This document shows, piece by piece, positions 8,989-17,569 of a stretch of 64,000 nt of DNA (the stretch's first letter is position 1; the number at the start of each line of letters is the position of its first letter). This DNA is from an uncultured Aquimarina sp. (lineage in GTDB: Bacteria > Bacteroidota > Bacteroidia > Flavobacteriales > Flavobacteriaceae). The notes beneath the pieces were generated by a model. That model was not told the origin of the DNA. It saw nothing but the letters and a program-made list of their open reading frames with translations, and made no database searches. Position numbers and translations under genes: made by a program. The stretch is from contig CANMTP010000001.1 in the NCBI GenBank assembly GCA_947500845.1, positions 248,001-312,000 of the forward strand, in the 5' to 3' direction.

Positions 8989-10323
8989 ATGTCAAATCCT
9001 ATTTCTAAAGAAAATCCCCCTGTGGTACAGCAAAAGTTGTTATTCCCATTTATAATGATAACCTCGTTGTTCTTTTTGTGGGGAATAGCCAATGATTTAA
9101 CGAATCCTATGGTCTCAGCATTCAAAAAAGTAATGCCGGAACTTTCAAATTTTGAAGCCGCCTTAGTACAATTAGCTTTTTATGGCGGCTATGCTACTAT
9201 GGCCATACCCGCAGCACTTTTTATAAGAAGATTTAATTATAAAAAAGGGATATTATTAGGTTTAGGTTTGTATGCCACGGGGGCTATGTTGTTTTATCCT
9301 GCAGCAGCTTGCGAGACATTCGGATTTTTCTTAGCTTCTCTATATATTCTCACATTTGGTTTAGCTTTTTTAGAAACTACTGCTAATCCATTTATTCTAT
9401 CAATGGGTGATCCGAAAACTGCCACGCAGCGTTTAAACTTATCGCAGGCATTTAATCCAATGGGATCATTATTGGGTATGTTGGTAGCTCAAATATTTGT
9501 TATTCAAGCACTACGTTCAGATGATTATAATAACGAAACCTATCAAGCCCTAGATATTATCGAAAGAGCGGCCATACGTGAAAACGATTTAAATATCATT
9601 AGTTTCCCATATATAGCACTTGCTATTTTGGTACTACTTATATTTGTTATTATCGCATTCACAAAGTTTCCGACTATCAAAGAATCTGCTAAAATACCTC
9701 TGATAGAAGCCTTTACAAAATTAAAAAGCAATAAACGATACCGTGAAGGTGTAATGGCACAAGCCTTTTATGTGGGTGCTCAAATAATGTGTTGGACATT
9801 TATATTTCAGTATGTTGATGAGATGAACTTGTCAAGAGACGAAGGAAGTCAGTTGACAGCAACATGGTACAACATGGCGGCCATGCTTCTATTTTTAATG
9901 GGAAGATGGCTTTGTACCTACTTACTAAAGTTTTTTAAACCGGCAAAACTAATGTTGAGATTTGCCGTAGTTGGTGTGCTTTGTTGTCTAGGAGCCGTGA
10001 TGCTTCCTGGTATTTTAGGACTCTATGCATTAGTAGGTATAAGTATATGTATGTCGTTAATGTTTCCAACGATTTATGGTATTGCACTCAATGGTATGGG
10101 TGATGAAGCAAAATTGGGTTCAGCGGGATTGGTTATGGCTATTGTTGGCGGGGCTTTAATGCCACCACTTCAAGCATCTATATTGGACTGGGGTGGAGAA
10201 GGTTTCGCTGATTTACAATTTTTTGGCTATATCCCTGAAGTGCGATTATCTTTTTTATTGCCAGCTCTATGCCTAGGTGTTGTTGCAATTTACAGCTATC
10301 GTTCGATAAACGTTAAAACGTAA
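8989..10323 (+). CDS. FucP-family sugar:H+ symporter
   Basis: 444 residues with about 12 transmembrane helices. FFLWGIANDLTNPMVSAFKK near residue 25 and the segment FLETTANPFILSMGD followed by LNLSQAFNPMGSLLGMLVAQ are hallmarks of the FucP/GluP branch of MFS proton-coupled sugar importers. It lies in the inner membrane. As last gene of the operon, directly after ribokinase, its likely cargo is the pentose that ribokinase uses, although the family is named for L-fucose. No clear terminator was found between its stop and the convergent GH88 gene 40 bp away. Confidence 0.85.
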   Translation: MSNPISKENPPVVQQKLLFPFIMITSLFFLWGIANDLTNPMVSAFKKVMPELSNFEAALVQLAFYGGYATMAIPAALFIRRFNYKKGILLGLGLYATGAMLFYPAAACETFGFFLASLYILTFGLAFLETTANPFILSMGDPKTATQRLNLSQAFNPMGSLLGMLVAQIFVIQALRSDDYNNETYQALDIIERAAIRENDLNIISFPYIALAILVLLIFVIIAFTKFPTIKESAKIPLIEAFTKLKSNKRYREGVMAQAFYVGAQIMCWTFIFQYVDEMNLSRDEGSQLTATWYNMAAMLLFLMGRWLCTYLLKFFKPAKLMLRFAVVGVLCCLGAVMLPGILGLYALVGISICMSLMFPTIYGIALNGMGDEAKLGSAGLVMAIVGGALMPPLQASILDWGGEGFADLQFFGYIPEVRLSFLLPALCLGVVAIYSYRSINVKT

Positions 10324-10363
10324 TTGCCATTTTTAACACCATTATTTTTTAACTAAGGTTGTG

Positions 10364-11560
10364 TTATTGAGTATTTATTAAGCTTTGTCTATAGAGTGCC
10401 TCCAAAAAATAATAATCGCCATAATTAATAGCAACTTCTATTTCATCATTTTTTGGTTTATTCCCCGTGCTATGCTTTAGGATAAAAGGAGCATTATTAT
10501 CTTTAGATAAAAGATAAGTGTCAGTCTGCAATGTTTTTAAAACCATATTTGCATAATTCTTATACAGTTTGTTTTTTGTAATGTTGAATAGCTCAAAACA
10601 AGCAGATGCAATGATTGCCGCGGCCGATACATCTTTTGGTGCATTGGGTATTTCAGGGTCATCAAAATCCCAATAGGGTATACCATCTGTTGAAAGGTTT
10701 TTATGATTAAAAAAAAAGTTGAAAGTATTTTCGGCTTGATTTAAATACGATTCATTGTTTGTATATCTGTATGACATTGTAAAACCATAGATTGCCCAGG
10801 CTTGGCCTCGTGCCCAACTGGATTGGTCAGAAAAACCTTGATGAGTCACTTTTTGAAGCGATTTACCATTAATGGTATCAAAAACAACTACATGGTATGT
10901 GCTGTGATTTTCCCTAAAATGGTGCTCTAACGTCTTATTAGCATGCGAATCTGCAATTTTGTAATAGGTACTGTCCTTTGACAATTTTGTCGCTTCAAAC
11001 AACAATTCAAGGTTCATCATATTATCTATAATTACCGGGTATTCCCAAATGTCTTTGTTCCAATCCCAAGAGCGTATTGCACCTACCTTGGAATTATAAC
11101 GTGTACTTAATGTTTGGGCAGTTTGTAGAATAATGTCTTTATAACGTCTATCATTAGAGATTTCGTAACCTTTGCCAAAGCTATTATAGATTATAAAACC
11201 AGTGTCATGCGTTCGGTTATTAAACTTTTCTTTCTCTATAAAATCAGTCCATTGAGCTGCCTTTTCTTTATAAGGTAAAGAATTTGTTAAACTATACAGA
11301 TACCAAAGACTTCCTGGGAAAAAACCACTTGTCCAATCTTTAGAGGTTATGGTTCTTAATTCGTTTGTTTTAAAATCAAAGCTTCTAGGAATGGCGGTGG
11401 AATCTACTTCGTAATTCAACAATTTAGAAAAACGGCTGTTCAATACGTCATTAGGGGAGTTTTCAGCGGTATCTTCTTTTGTAGAATCTTTACAACCAAA
11501 AAGTGTGATACATACCAATAGGATAACTACCAAATATTGAAATTTAAGAGGTTTATACAT
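10364..11560 (-). CDS. GH88 unsaturated glucuronyl hydrolase lipoprotein
   Basis: 398 residues. Lipoprotein signal with Cys23 (VCITLFGC). The (alpha/alpha)6-barrel marks of GH88 are present: WTSGFFPGSLWYLY, DTGFIIYNSFGKGYE with a conserved Asp, IIDNMMNLELLF with the catalytic Asp, and THQGFSDQSSWARGQAWAIYGF. The enzyme hydrates the 4,5-unsaturated uronate at the non-reducing end left by a polysaccharide lyase and frees a product that opens to 5-keto-4-deoxyuronate. It probably acts in the periplasm or at the membrane. It precedes a permease gene on the same strand, and the divergent kduI/kduD genes use the product, so the pathway is consistent. Confidence 0.88.
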   Translation of the reverse strand: MYKPLKFQYLVVILLVCITLFGCKDSTKEDTAENSPNDVLNSRFSKLLNYEVDSTAIPRSFDFKTNELRTITSKDWTSGFFPGSLWYLYSLTNSLPYKEKAAQWTDFIEKEKFNNRTHDTGFIIYNSFGKGYEISNDRRYKDIILQTAQTLSTRYNSKVGAIRSWDWNKDIWEYPVIIDNMMNLELLFEATKLSKDSTYYKIADSHANKTLEHHFRENHSTYHVVVFDTINGKSLQKVTHQGFSDQSSWARGQAWAIYGFTMSYRYTNNESYLNQAENTFNFFFNHKNLSTDGIPYWDFDDPEIPNAPKDVSAAAIIASACFELFNITKNKLYKNYANMVLKTLQTDTYLLSKDNNAPFILKHSTGNKPKNDEIEVAINYGDYYFLEALYRQSLINTQ

Positions 11561-11571
11561 TTTAAATGAAT

Positions 11572-12567
11572 TTAACGTGATAAGATGATGATTGTTAAAC
11601 CTAATACATAAAGCGCAAGCATCAGATACAGTATGTAGTTAACGGATTTTGAAGCCTTTTTAAATTCTTTCCATATAAAAATTCCCCAAATGGCCGCAAC
11701 CACAGTGGCACCTTGTCCTAATCCATAAGAAATGGCAGGTCCAGCCTTATCAGAGGCTATAATGCTAAATGACATACCAATACACCAAATGATACCGCCC
11801 AATATTCCTATCAAATGTGTTTTTAAGCTTCCTTTAAAATATTCAGCATATGACGTTGGGCTTCCTACAATGGGTTTTTTCATTATGAATGTGTTAAATA
11901 GAAAGTTGCTCATAAAAATACCAACCGCAAAAATAACAATTGCGGTGTAAGGGCTTAGTTTACCGGGCTCTGGAACAGTAAAATCAGAAAACATGGAAAC
12001 TGCTACGTATTTGTAGAAAAACCCCATCAATATGCCGGCAGCAATGGCTAAAACAAGGCCTTTTACAGATACATTCTTCGTGGTAGATGACGTCTTTCTG
12101 TAGGCATAGGCATTTAGAACAATCGCTATAGCGATTAAGGCGACACCTAAAAAGAGCGTACCGGCATTGCCTACAGGGTTCTCGACATAATTTACGACCA
12201 CACCTATAATAAGTGCCAGACCAATACCAACAGGAAATGCAACTGACATACCGGCAATTCCAATGGCAGCTACAAGCAATATATTCGCAGCGTTAAAAAT
12301 AACACCTCCTATAAAAGCAGAACCAAGAGATGCCATGTCAGCCTGATTTAAATCTGCAATAAAGCTCCTGCCTTCTATACCTAAACTACCCAAAGTAAAA
12401 GCAGAAACAAGTGATAATAATAAAATTCCGATAACATAGTCCCAATAAAAAAGCTCGAAGCGCCAGGTAGATGCTGCCATTTTTTGTGTGTTGGCCCATG
12501 AACCCCAACATAACATAGTAATAATACAAAAAATCACTGCGGTACTGTAAGTGTCTATTATAAACAT
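11572..12567 (-). CDS. GRP/RhaT-like sugar permease (DMT superfamily)
   Basis: 331 residues with ten predicted transmembrane helices. MLCWGSWANTQKMA near the N-terminus, FIGGVIFNAANILLVAAIGI and VGIGLALIIGVVVNYVENP are typical of the glucose/rhamnose (GRP) and ureide permease branch of the drug/metabolite transporter superfamily. It lies in the inner membrane and probably imports a uronate or the GH88 product; that assignment rests on the neighbouring genes. It is transcribed before the GH88 gene with an 11-bp gap. A -7 box (12602-12609) and a perfect inverted repeat lie in its upstream region. Confidence 0.75.
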   Translation of the reverse strand: MFIIDTYSTAVIFCIITMLCWGSWANTQKMAASTWRFELFYWDYVIGILLLSLVSAFTLGSLGIEGRSFIADLNQADMASLGSAFIGGVIFNAANILLVAAIGIAGMSVAFPVGIGLALIIGVVVNYVENPVGNAGTLFLGVALIAIAIVLNAYAYRKTSSTTKNVSVKGLVLAIAAGILMGFFYKYVAVSMFSDFTVPEPGKLSPYTAIVIFAVGIFMSNFLFNTFIMKKPIVGSPTSYAEYFKGSLKTHLIGILGGIIWCIGMSFSIIASDKAGPAISYGLGQGATVVAAIWGIFIWKEFKKASKSVNYILYLMLALYVLGLTIIILSR

Positions 12568-12601
12568 TTTATTTTAAGATTGTTGAGATAAGTTTGTACT
12601 T

Positions 12602-12609
12602 CAAAATTA
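12602..12609 (-). promoter_or_regulatory. Bacteroidota-type -7 box for the RhaT-like/GH88 unit
   Basis: Read on the minus strand this is TAATTTTG, a full match to TAnnTTTG, 35-42 bp upstream of the permease start. It overlaps the inverted repeat at 12606-12623, so a repressor bound there would block the promoter. Confidence 0.55.
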
Positions 12610-12623
12610 GATCGTTATCTAAT
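12606..12623. promoter_or_regulatory. Candidate operator, 7-bp perfect inverted repeat
   Basis: ATTAGAT-CGTT-ATCTAAT. The arms are exact. It covers the -7 box of the minus-strand permease promoter. The form fits a dimeric regulator (GntR or LacI type), but no regulator gene is in the window. Confidence 0.5.
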
Positions 12624-12681
12624 CCATTTATCTTAGATTTATAGGAATAGATTATTAAATATTTCAAATATACATATTTTA

Positions 12682-12695
12682 GTTAAACGATTAAC
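12682..12695. promoter_or_regulatory. Second candidate operator before the kdu genes
   Basis: GTTAA-ACGA-TTAAC, 5-bp arms around a 4-bp spacer, followed at 12707-12714 by TAACTTTA, a near match to the -7 consensus on the plus strand. It could control the unit that once began with uxuB. The short arms make this weaker than the 12606 site. Confidence 0.35.
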
Positions 12696-12733
12696 CAAAT
12701 TTTATTTAACTTTACCAAAGTCAAAATATTTTC

Positions 12734-13054
12734 ATGAAAAAAACAGTTGTAGTAACAGGGGCAGGTCGAGTACATTGTAGTGTTATAGCTGAAGCTTTGG
12801 CAAAAGAGAGATACAATATTGTAGTGCTTAATTTATAAAAAGAAGCTACAGAAAAAGTAGCGAAAACGATTAGAGTTAATGGCGGAAAAGTAATTAGCAT
12901 TGTATCAAATGTTTTAGAAAAAGAATCTTTAGTTGAAGCTAAAAAAGAAGTTAATGCAATCTATAGTGAGTGTGAAATTTTGATTAATGGTGCTGGAGGG
13001 AATCACCTGGCGGGAACTACAAGCAATCCGTTTTTTGAGATCACAGTAATTTAG
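12734..13054 (+). pseudogene. uxuB-like SDR oxidoreductase remnant (mannonate oxidoreductase)
   Basis: The frame from ATG 12734 reads KKTVVVTGAG, AEALAKERYNIVVL, then a TAA stop at 12836-12838, and continues KEATEKV, VNGGKVISIVSNVLEKES and ILINGAGGNH up to about 13039. These are the N-terminal half of a short-chain dehydrogenase of the kind encoded beside uxuA in Bacteroidota. The catalytic YxxxK part and everything after it are missing. The dinucleotide-binding glycine motif is also damaged (GAGRVHC). The frame runs straight into a uxuA fragment, so a deletion has joined the two genes. Not functional. Confidence 0.8.
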
Positions 13055-13269
13055 ATATTTATGTAGTAATGAAAGCATTGGTTTTAGAGCAGCAAAAACG
13101 AGTTAAGGCTGGTCGTAAAGATTTACGTATGCCGTTTAGACCAGACCACGGTCATAAAATGTTAGACGATTTAAAAAAGAAAACTAATCCTGGTTATTCA
13201 GGTATTGGACGTTTACGTTGGCTAGCCGAACTACGTGGTTTGGAATTAGGAATACGACGTTCATTATAA
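13039..13269 (+). pseudogene. uxuA: uxuA remnant (mannonate dehydratase C-terminus)
   Basis: A frame without its own start reads [20 protein letters not shown], then [38 protein letters not shown] and LGIRRSL to a TAA at 13267-13269. The [21 protein letters not shown] block and the [13 protein letters not shown] end are diagnostic for UxuA. Only about 75 of roughly 390 residues remain. It follows the uxuB fragment in a different reading frame with the junction near FFE (13031-13039). The ATG at 13069 would give a 66-residue peptide without an active site. kduI starts 21 bp downstream. Confidence 0.85.
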
Positions 13270-13290
13270 AAATTAAAAAAATAAAACACT

Positions 13291-14130
13291 ATGTCAACTA
13301 CTTTTGAAACAAGATATGCTTCAAATCCAAAAGCCGTAAAGCAATACGATACGCAGCAATTAAGAGATGAATTCTTGATTAACGATTTAATGCAAAACGG
13401 AAAAATAAAATGGGTCTATACACATTATGACCGTTATATGGCTGGTGGTGCAGTACCCACTTCAGACTTAAAACTAGAAACCATTGACCCTTTAAAAGCA
13501 GATTACTTTTTAGAACGCCGCGAACTGGGTATCATTAATGTTGGTGGAGACGGAAGTGTTTTAGTAGATGGTGAAACTTTTAAAGTCAATCACAAAGATG
13601 CCTTATATATTAGTAAAGGTGCAAAAGATGTGATTTTTAAAAGTGATGACCCTAAGCAACCCGCAAAATTTTATATGAACTCTGCACCAGCGCATAAAAC
13701 GTATCCAACTAAAAAAACAAGTCTAGCGGAGGCTAATAAAATAGAATTGGGAAGCCTAGAAACAGCAAACCATAGAACCGTTAGTCAAATGATTATAGGT
13801 GGTATTATTACAACCTGTCAGTTGCAAATGGGAATGACAGAACTAAAAACAGGTAGCGTTTGGAATACCATGCCAGCTCATGTTCATGATAGGCGTATGG
13901 AAATATATTTCTATTTAGATGTACCTGCAGAGCAGGCCGTTTGCCATTTTATGGGACAACCGCAAGAAACACGTCACATCTGGATGCATAATCACCAAGC
14001 AGTGATTTCACCACCTTGGTCTATCCACTCTGGCTCAGGAACATCCAACTATACCTTTATCTGGGGAATGTCTGGTGAGAACCTAGATTATAACGACATG
14101 GACGTTGCAAAAATTACAGACTTAAGATAG
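13291..14130 (+). CDS. kduI: 5-dehydro-4-deoxy-D-glucuronate isomerase
   Basis: 279 residues, standard for KduI. The zinc ligands are visible: His197 and His199 in MPAHVHDRRMEIYFY, Glu204 in the same segment, and His246 in WSIHSGSGTSNYTFIWGM. The cytosolic enzyme converts 5-keto-4-deoxyuronate, the opened form of unsaturated uronate, to 2,5-diketo-3-deoxygluconate. The stop is followed at once by kduD with a 1-bp gap. It fits downstream of the GH88 enzyme encoded divergently. The KDG kinase and aldolase needed to finish the route are not in this window. Confidence 0.95.
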   Translation: MSTTFETRYASNPKAVKQYDTQQLRDEFLINDLMQNGKIKWVYTHYDRYMAGGAVPTSDLKLETIDPLKADYFLERRELGIINVGGDGSVLVDGETFKVNHKDALYISKGAKDVIFKSDDPKQPAKFYMNSAPAHKTYPTKKTSLAEANKIELGSLETANHRTVSQMIIGGIITTCQLQMGMTELKTGSVWNTMPAHVHDRRMEIYFYLDVPAEQAVCHFMGQPQETRHIWMHNHQAVISPPWSIHSGSGTSNYTFIWGMSGENLDYNDMDVAKITDLR

Positions 14131-14131
14131 T

Positions 14132-14926
14132 ATGTTACAAGAGTTATTCAATATTAAAGGAAAAGTGGCTTTGGTCACTGGCAGCACTCATGGTTTAGGA
14201 ATGGCAATGGCTATGGGACTTGGAAAAGCTGGTGCAACTATTGTTGTTAATGGGAATTCCTCTCAAGAAAAAATTGACAACGCTGTAACTGAATACAAAA
14301 AGGAGGGGATTAATGCCGTGGGTTATAAATTTAATGTTGCAGATGAAGATGAGGTAATTGCAAATATCAAAAAAATTGAAACTGAAGTTGGTAACATAGA
14401 TATTCTTGTCAATAATGCGGGAATTATTAAACGTACACCTCTAGCCGAAATGGAAGTCGAAGACTTTAAACAAGTACTAGACATTGATTTGGTTAGTCCT
14501 TTTATTGTCTCGAAACATGTCGTAAAAGGCATGATGGAGCGCAAAGCTGGAAAAATAATCAACATCTGTTCTATGATGAGTCAGTTAGGTCGTAATACTG
14601 TTGGTGCTTACGCTGCTGCAAAAGGTGGATTAGTCATGCTAACCAAAAATATGGCAACAGAATGGGCAAAATTCAATATACAAGTTAATGGTATTGGCCC
14701 AGGTTACTTTGCCACATCACAAACTGAACCGATCCGCGTAGATGGTCATCCTTTCAATGAATTTATTATTAATCGTACACCTGCAGCTAAATGGGGAAAT
14801 CCAGATGATTTAGCTGGTGCAGCGATATTTTTAAGTTCTAGAGCAAGCGACTTTGTTAATGGACATATCCTATATGTTGATGGTGGAATATTGGCCACTA
14901 TTGGTAAACCATCAATCGAATTATAG
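14132..14926 (+). CDS. kduD: 2-deoxy-D-gluconate 3-dehydrogenase (KduD-type SDR)
   Basis: 264 residues, a complete short-chain dehydrogenase. TGSTHGLG near residue 16 binds the dinucleotide, NNAG follows near residue 93, and Tyr160 and Lys164 (YAAAKGG) are the catalytic pair. The C-terminal GHILYVDGGILATIG is also typical. It reduces 2,5-diketo-3-deoxygluconate to 2-keto-3-deoxygluconate. A gluconate 5-dehydrogenase call is possible from sequence alone, but the immediate kduI neighbour favours KduD. The next gene starts directly at the base after the stop. Confidence 0.9.
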   Translation: MLQELFNIKGKVALVTGSTHGLGMAMAMGLGKAGATIVVNGNSSQEKIDNAVTEYKKEGINAVGYKFNVADEDEVIANIKKIETEVGNIDILVNNAGIIKRTPLAEMEVEDFKQVLDIDLVSPFIVSKHVVKGMMERKAGKIINICSMMSQLGRNTVGAYAAAKGGLVMLTKNMATEWAKFNIQVNGIGPGYFATSQTEPIRVDGHPFNEFIINRTPAAKWGNPDDLAGAAIFLSSRASDFVNGHILYVDGGILATIGKPSIEL

Positions 14927-16105
14927 ATGAAAAAAATTGCAATTCTTTTTTTGGCTTTATGTTGTTTTGGCTGTGAAGAAAAACAATCAGATGATATCTT
15001 AGTTACAATAAAGAACACCTTAGATTTTGATAGAAGTTTTGAAACTATAGAAATTAGTGATTCGCAACTAAAGTCCTTAAATGCTAAAGCTTACAAAATT
15101 ATAGATGCCGAAACTGAACAAGAAATCATCTCACAAGTTATAGATTATAACGATGATGGTATTGATGATGCATTACTATTTCAACCTGAAATCTCAGCAA
15201 ACACTGAAAAATCATTTAGAATAATCGGTAAGCTTTCCGAAGAAAAAGATAGCGGTCTTTTACAATGCTACTCACGTTTTGTACCAGAACGTACAGATGA
15301 TTATGCTTGGGAAAATAACCTTGTGGCCTTTAGAACTTTTGGGCCTACCGCCCAACAAATGAAAGAGGATGGTGTAAACGGTGGTACACTATCAAGCGGC
15401 ATTGATGCTTGGCTCAAACGTGTGGATTATCCTATTATCAATAAATGGTATTATAAGGAACTACATACAGATGGTAGTTATCATGAGGATACAGGTGAAG
15501 GGTTGGATAATTATCATGTTGGCATGAGTAGAGGTGTTGGTGGTACGGCACTAAAAATTGACAGTACTTATGCGGTTTCTAAAAACTTTATATCCTACAA
15601 AACTATTACAAACGGGCCAATCCGTACTGTTTTTATTCTTGAATATGACACCTACTATGCCAATGGTAAAACAATCAAAGAAACTAAATTTATAAGTCTA
15701 GATTATGGTCAAAATTTAAGCCGTCATAGTGTTGAAGTTTCTGGTACTGATAATTTATCCGTTGGATTGACTCTTCATAAAAAAGATGGTACAACAACTA
15801 CAAACAAGGATGAAGGTTGGATGAGCTATTGGGAATCTTTGGACGATTCTGAATTAGGACAAGGAGTTGTTGTTTCTGAAAAACAAGCATTAATCAATTT
15901 TGATAAGTACGAAACTGATGAAAAAGACAAGAGTAATCTATACGCAAATTTGAGTGTCGTAGAAAATTCAGTTGAATACTATGCAGGTTTTGGATGGAAA
16001 AAATCAGGGCAATTTTCAAATAAAGACGAATGGAACAATTACTTATCTCGATTTTCAAAATGCATAGATAACCCACTAGAATTAGCAATAAAGCCAACTA
16101 ATTAA
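14927..16105 (+). CDS. DUF4861 family lipoprotein
   Basis: 392 residues with a lipoprotein signal ending at Cys16 (LALCCFGCEE). The body matches the DUF4861 type: DYNDDGIDDALLFQ, RFVPERTDDYAWENNLVAFR, YHEDTGEGLDNYHVGMSRGV and GPIRTVFILEYDTY. DUF4861 genes are commonly found in uronate-containing glycan loci of Bacteroidota and sit with kduI/kduD as here, but I do not know a firm activity to assign. The all-beta, aromatic-rich composition would suit a carbohydrate-binding or glycan-modifying role. It starts immediately after kduD and is followed by exuT after 17 bp. Confidence 0.75.
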   Translation: MKKIAILFLALCCFGCEEKQSDDILVTIKNTLDFDRSFETIEISDSQLKSLNAKAYKIIDAETEQEIISQVIDYNDDGIDDALLFQPEISANTEKSFRIIGKLSEEKDSGLLQCYSRFVPERTDDYAWENNLVAFRTFGPTAQQMKEDGVNGGTLSSGIDAWLKRVDYPIINKWYYKELHTDGSYHEDTGEGLDNYHVGMSRGVGGTALKIDSTYAVSKNFISYKTITNGPIRTVFILEYDTYYANGKTIKETKFISLDYGQNLSRHSVEVSGTDNLSVGLTLHKKDGTTTTNKDEGWMSYWESLDDSELGQGVVVSEKQALINFDKYETDEKDKSNLYANLSVVENSVEYYAGFGWKKSGQFSNKDEWNNYLSRFSKCIDNPLELAIKPTN

Positions 16106-16122
16106 ACAACCACCAACACTAT

Positions 16123-17424
16123 ATGGATATAGCAAAACAGAAAATTGGAAACTATCGGTACAGGATTTTAGCCTTACTTATGTTTGCAACCACGATCAAC
16201 TACTTTGACAGAAGTATTATTGGTGTAATGGCACCAACATTAGAAAAACTGTTCGATTGGTCAAATAACGATTACGCCAACATCATGATTTCCTTTAAAG
16301 TAGCTTATGCTATAGGTATGCTTTCCATGGGATGATTAATAGACAGGTTAGGAACCAAAAAAGGGTATACTCTATCCATCGCTATTTGGAGTATTTTCGG
16401 GATGCTTCATGCAGCTGTTAGACCCGCATTTAGTGTGATAGGTTTCGCTGCTGCTCGATTTGGTCTTGGCTTTGGTGAAGCGGGTAACTTTCCGGCTGCA
16501 ATAAAAACAACGGCAGAATGGTTCCCAAAAAAAGACCGTGCTTTTGCAACTGGTTTGTTTAATGCTGCTACCAGTATTGGTGCTATTGCTGCACCATTTG
16601 TTGTGGGTTGGGTTGTACATGAAAACGGTAAAAACTGGCAAATTCCTTTTTTGATTACCGGCGTACTTAGTACGATTTGGGTTTATCTATGGTTTAAAAT
16701 GTATAAAAAACCGCAAGTACATCCCAAGGTTTCAAAAGATGAATTAGTGTATATCCAAAGCGATTCTGAAATAGAAAATGAAGATAAATTACCTTGGAAG
16801 AGCGTATTGGGCAAACGCCAGACATGGGCATTTGGATTGGCCAAGGTAACAGACGCTGTATGGTGGTTCTATTTATTTTGGGGTGCTAAATTTCTAGCCG
16901 AAACGTTTGATGTGAATATCAAAAATATAGCACTTCCGTTCTTTGTTATCTATATTTTAGCGGATGGCGGAAGTATTTTAGGAGGCTACCTTTCAGGCGC
17001 ATTAATGCGAAAAGGCTGGACTATCAATAAGGCAAGAAAGATTACCTTATTGATTTGTGCATTTATTATTCTACCAGTTAGCCTCGTAGCCATAACAGAA
17101 AGTAAATGGGTCGCCATCTTTTTAATTGGACTTGGTGCAGCAGATCACCAGGCTTGGTCTGCAAACATTTTTACATTAGTTTCTGATGTGTTTCCAAGAA
17201 AAGCCACAGCATCTGTAGTAGGAATTGGTGGTATGATTGGTGCCCTTGCCGGCATTATCGAAGACAAAGCCTTAGGTTCCGTTTTAGATACCGCAGGAAA
17301 TAGTGGCTATTTTTGGGCGTTTCTCATTGCTGGTTCTTGTTATTTAATAATTCTAGGAATCGTACACTTATTGATGCCAAAAATGACACCATTGAATGAC
17401 AATCTTGAAAAAATCACCGCATAA
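16123..17424 (+). pseudogene. exuT: ExuT-type hexuronate MFS transporter with internal TGA
   Basis: One frame codes for an entire hexuronate:H+ symporter of about 433 residues, but codon 71 is TGA (16333-16335). Before the stop lie TTINYFDRSIIGVMAPTLEK and YAIGMLSMG; after it LIDRLGTKKGYTLSIAIW, FGLGFGEAGNFPAAIKTTAE and DHQAWSANIFTLVSDVFPRK, all strong ExuT/anion:cation symporter marks. The stop falls in the loop between helices 2 and 3, where homologues usually carry Gly, Trp or Arg. A single-base change would restore the frame. Either a recent nonsense mutation or a base error; the rest of the frame is intact, so the damage is young. An ATG at 16402 exists, but a product from there would lack two helices. 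Confidence 0.82.
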
Positions 17425-17473
17425 AATAGCAACTGTTTTATAATTAAAAACAAAAGGTAGTTTGCTCTTTCAA

Positions 17474-17551
17474 TTACTCAAAATTGAAGTATTCTTTTGC
17501 GTTATAATAGCAGATGTCGCTTACTATTTTACCCAGCCATTTTTCGGGATC
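17474..17551 (-). pseudogene. uxaC: uxaC remnant (glucuronate isomerase C-terminal tail)
   Basis: On the minus strand the frame ending with TAA at 17474-17476 reads DPEKWLGKIVSDICYYNAK then EYFNFE. The pattern WLGxxVxDICYYNAKxYF is the C-terminal end of uronate isomerase UxaC. Only about 26 codons remain and the frame meets a stop just upstream, where the IS-derived sequence begins. It lies tail to tail with exuT. The call rests on a short but characteristic stretch. Confidence 0.65.
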
Positions 17552-17569
17552 AACTGAATTTTATGGGGA

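Noticed and set aside
13069-13269. 66-residue protein as an independent gene
   Set aside because: It is only the C-terminal end of UxuA with no active site; the frame similarity extends upstream of the ATG.
16333-16335. Selenocysteine or programmed readthrough at the exuT TGA
   Set aside because: No SECIS-like hairpin was recognised, transporters of this family do not use selenocysteine, and the neighbouring genes are decaying.
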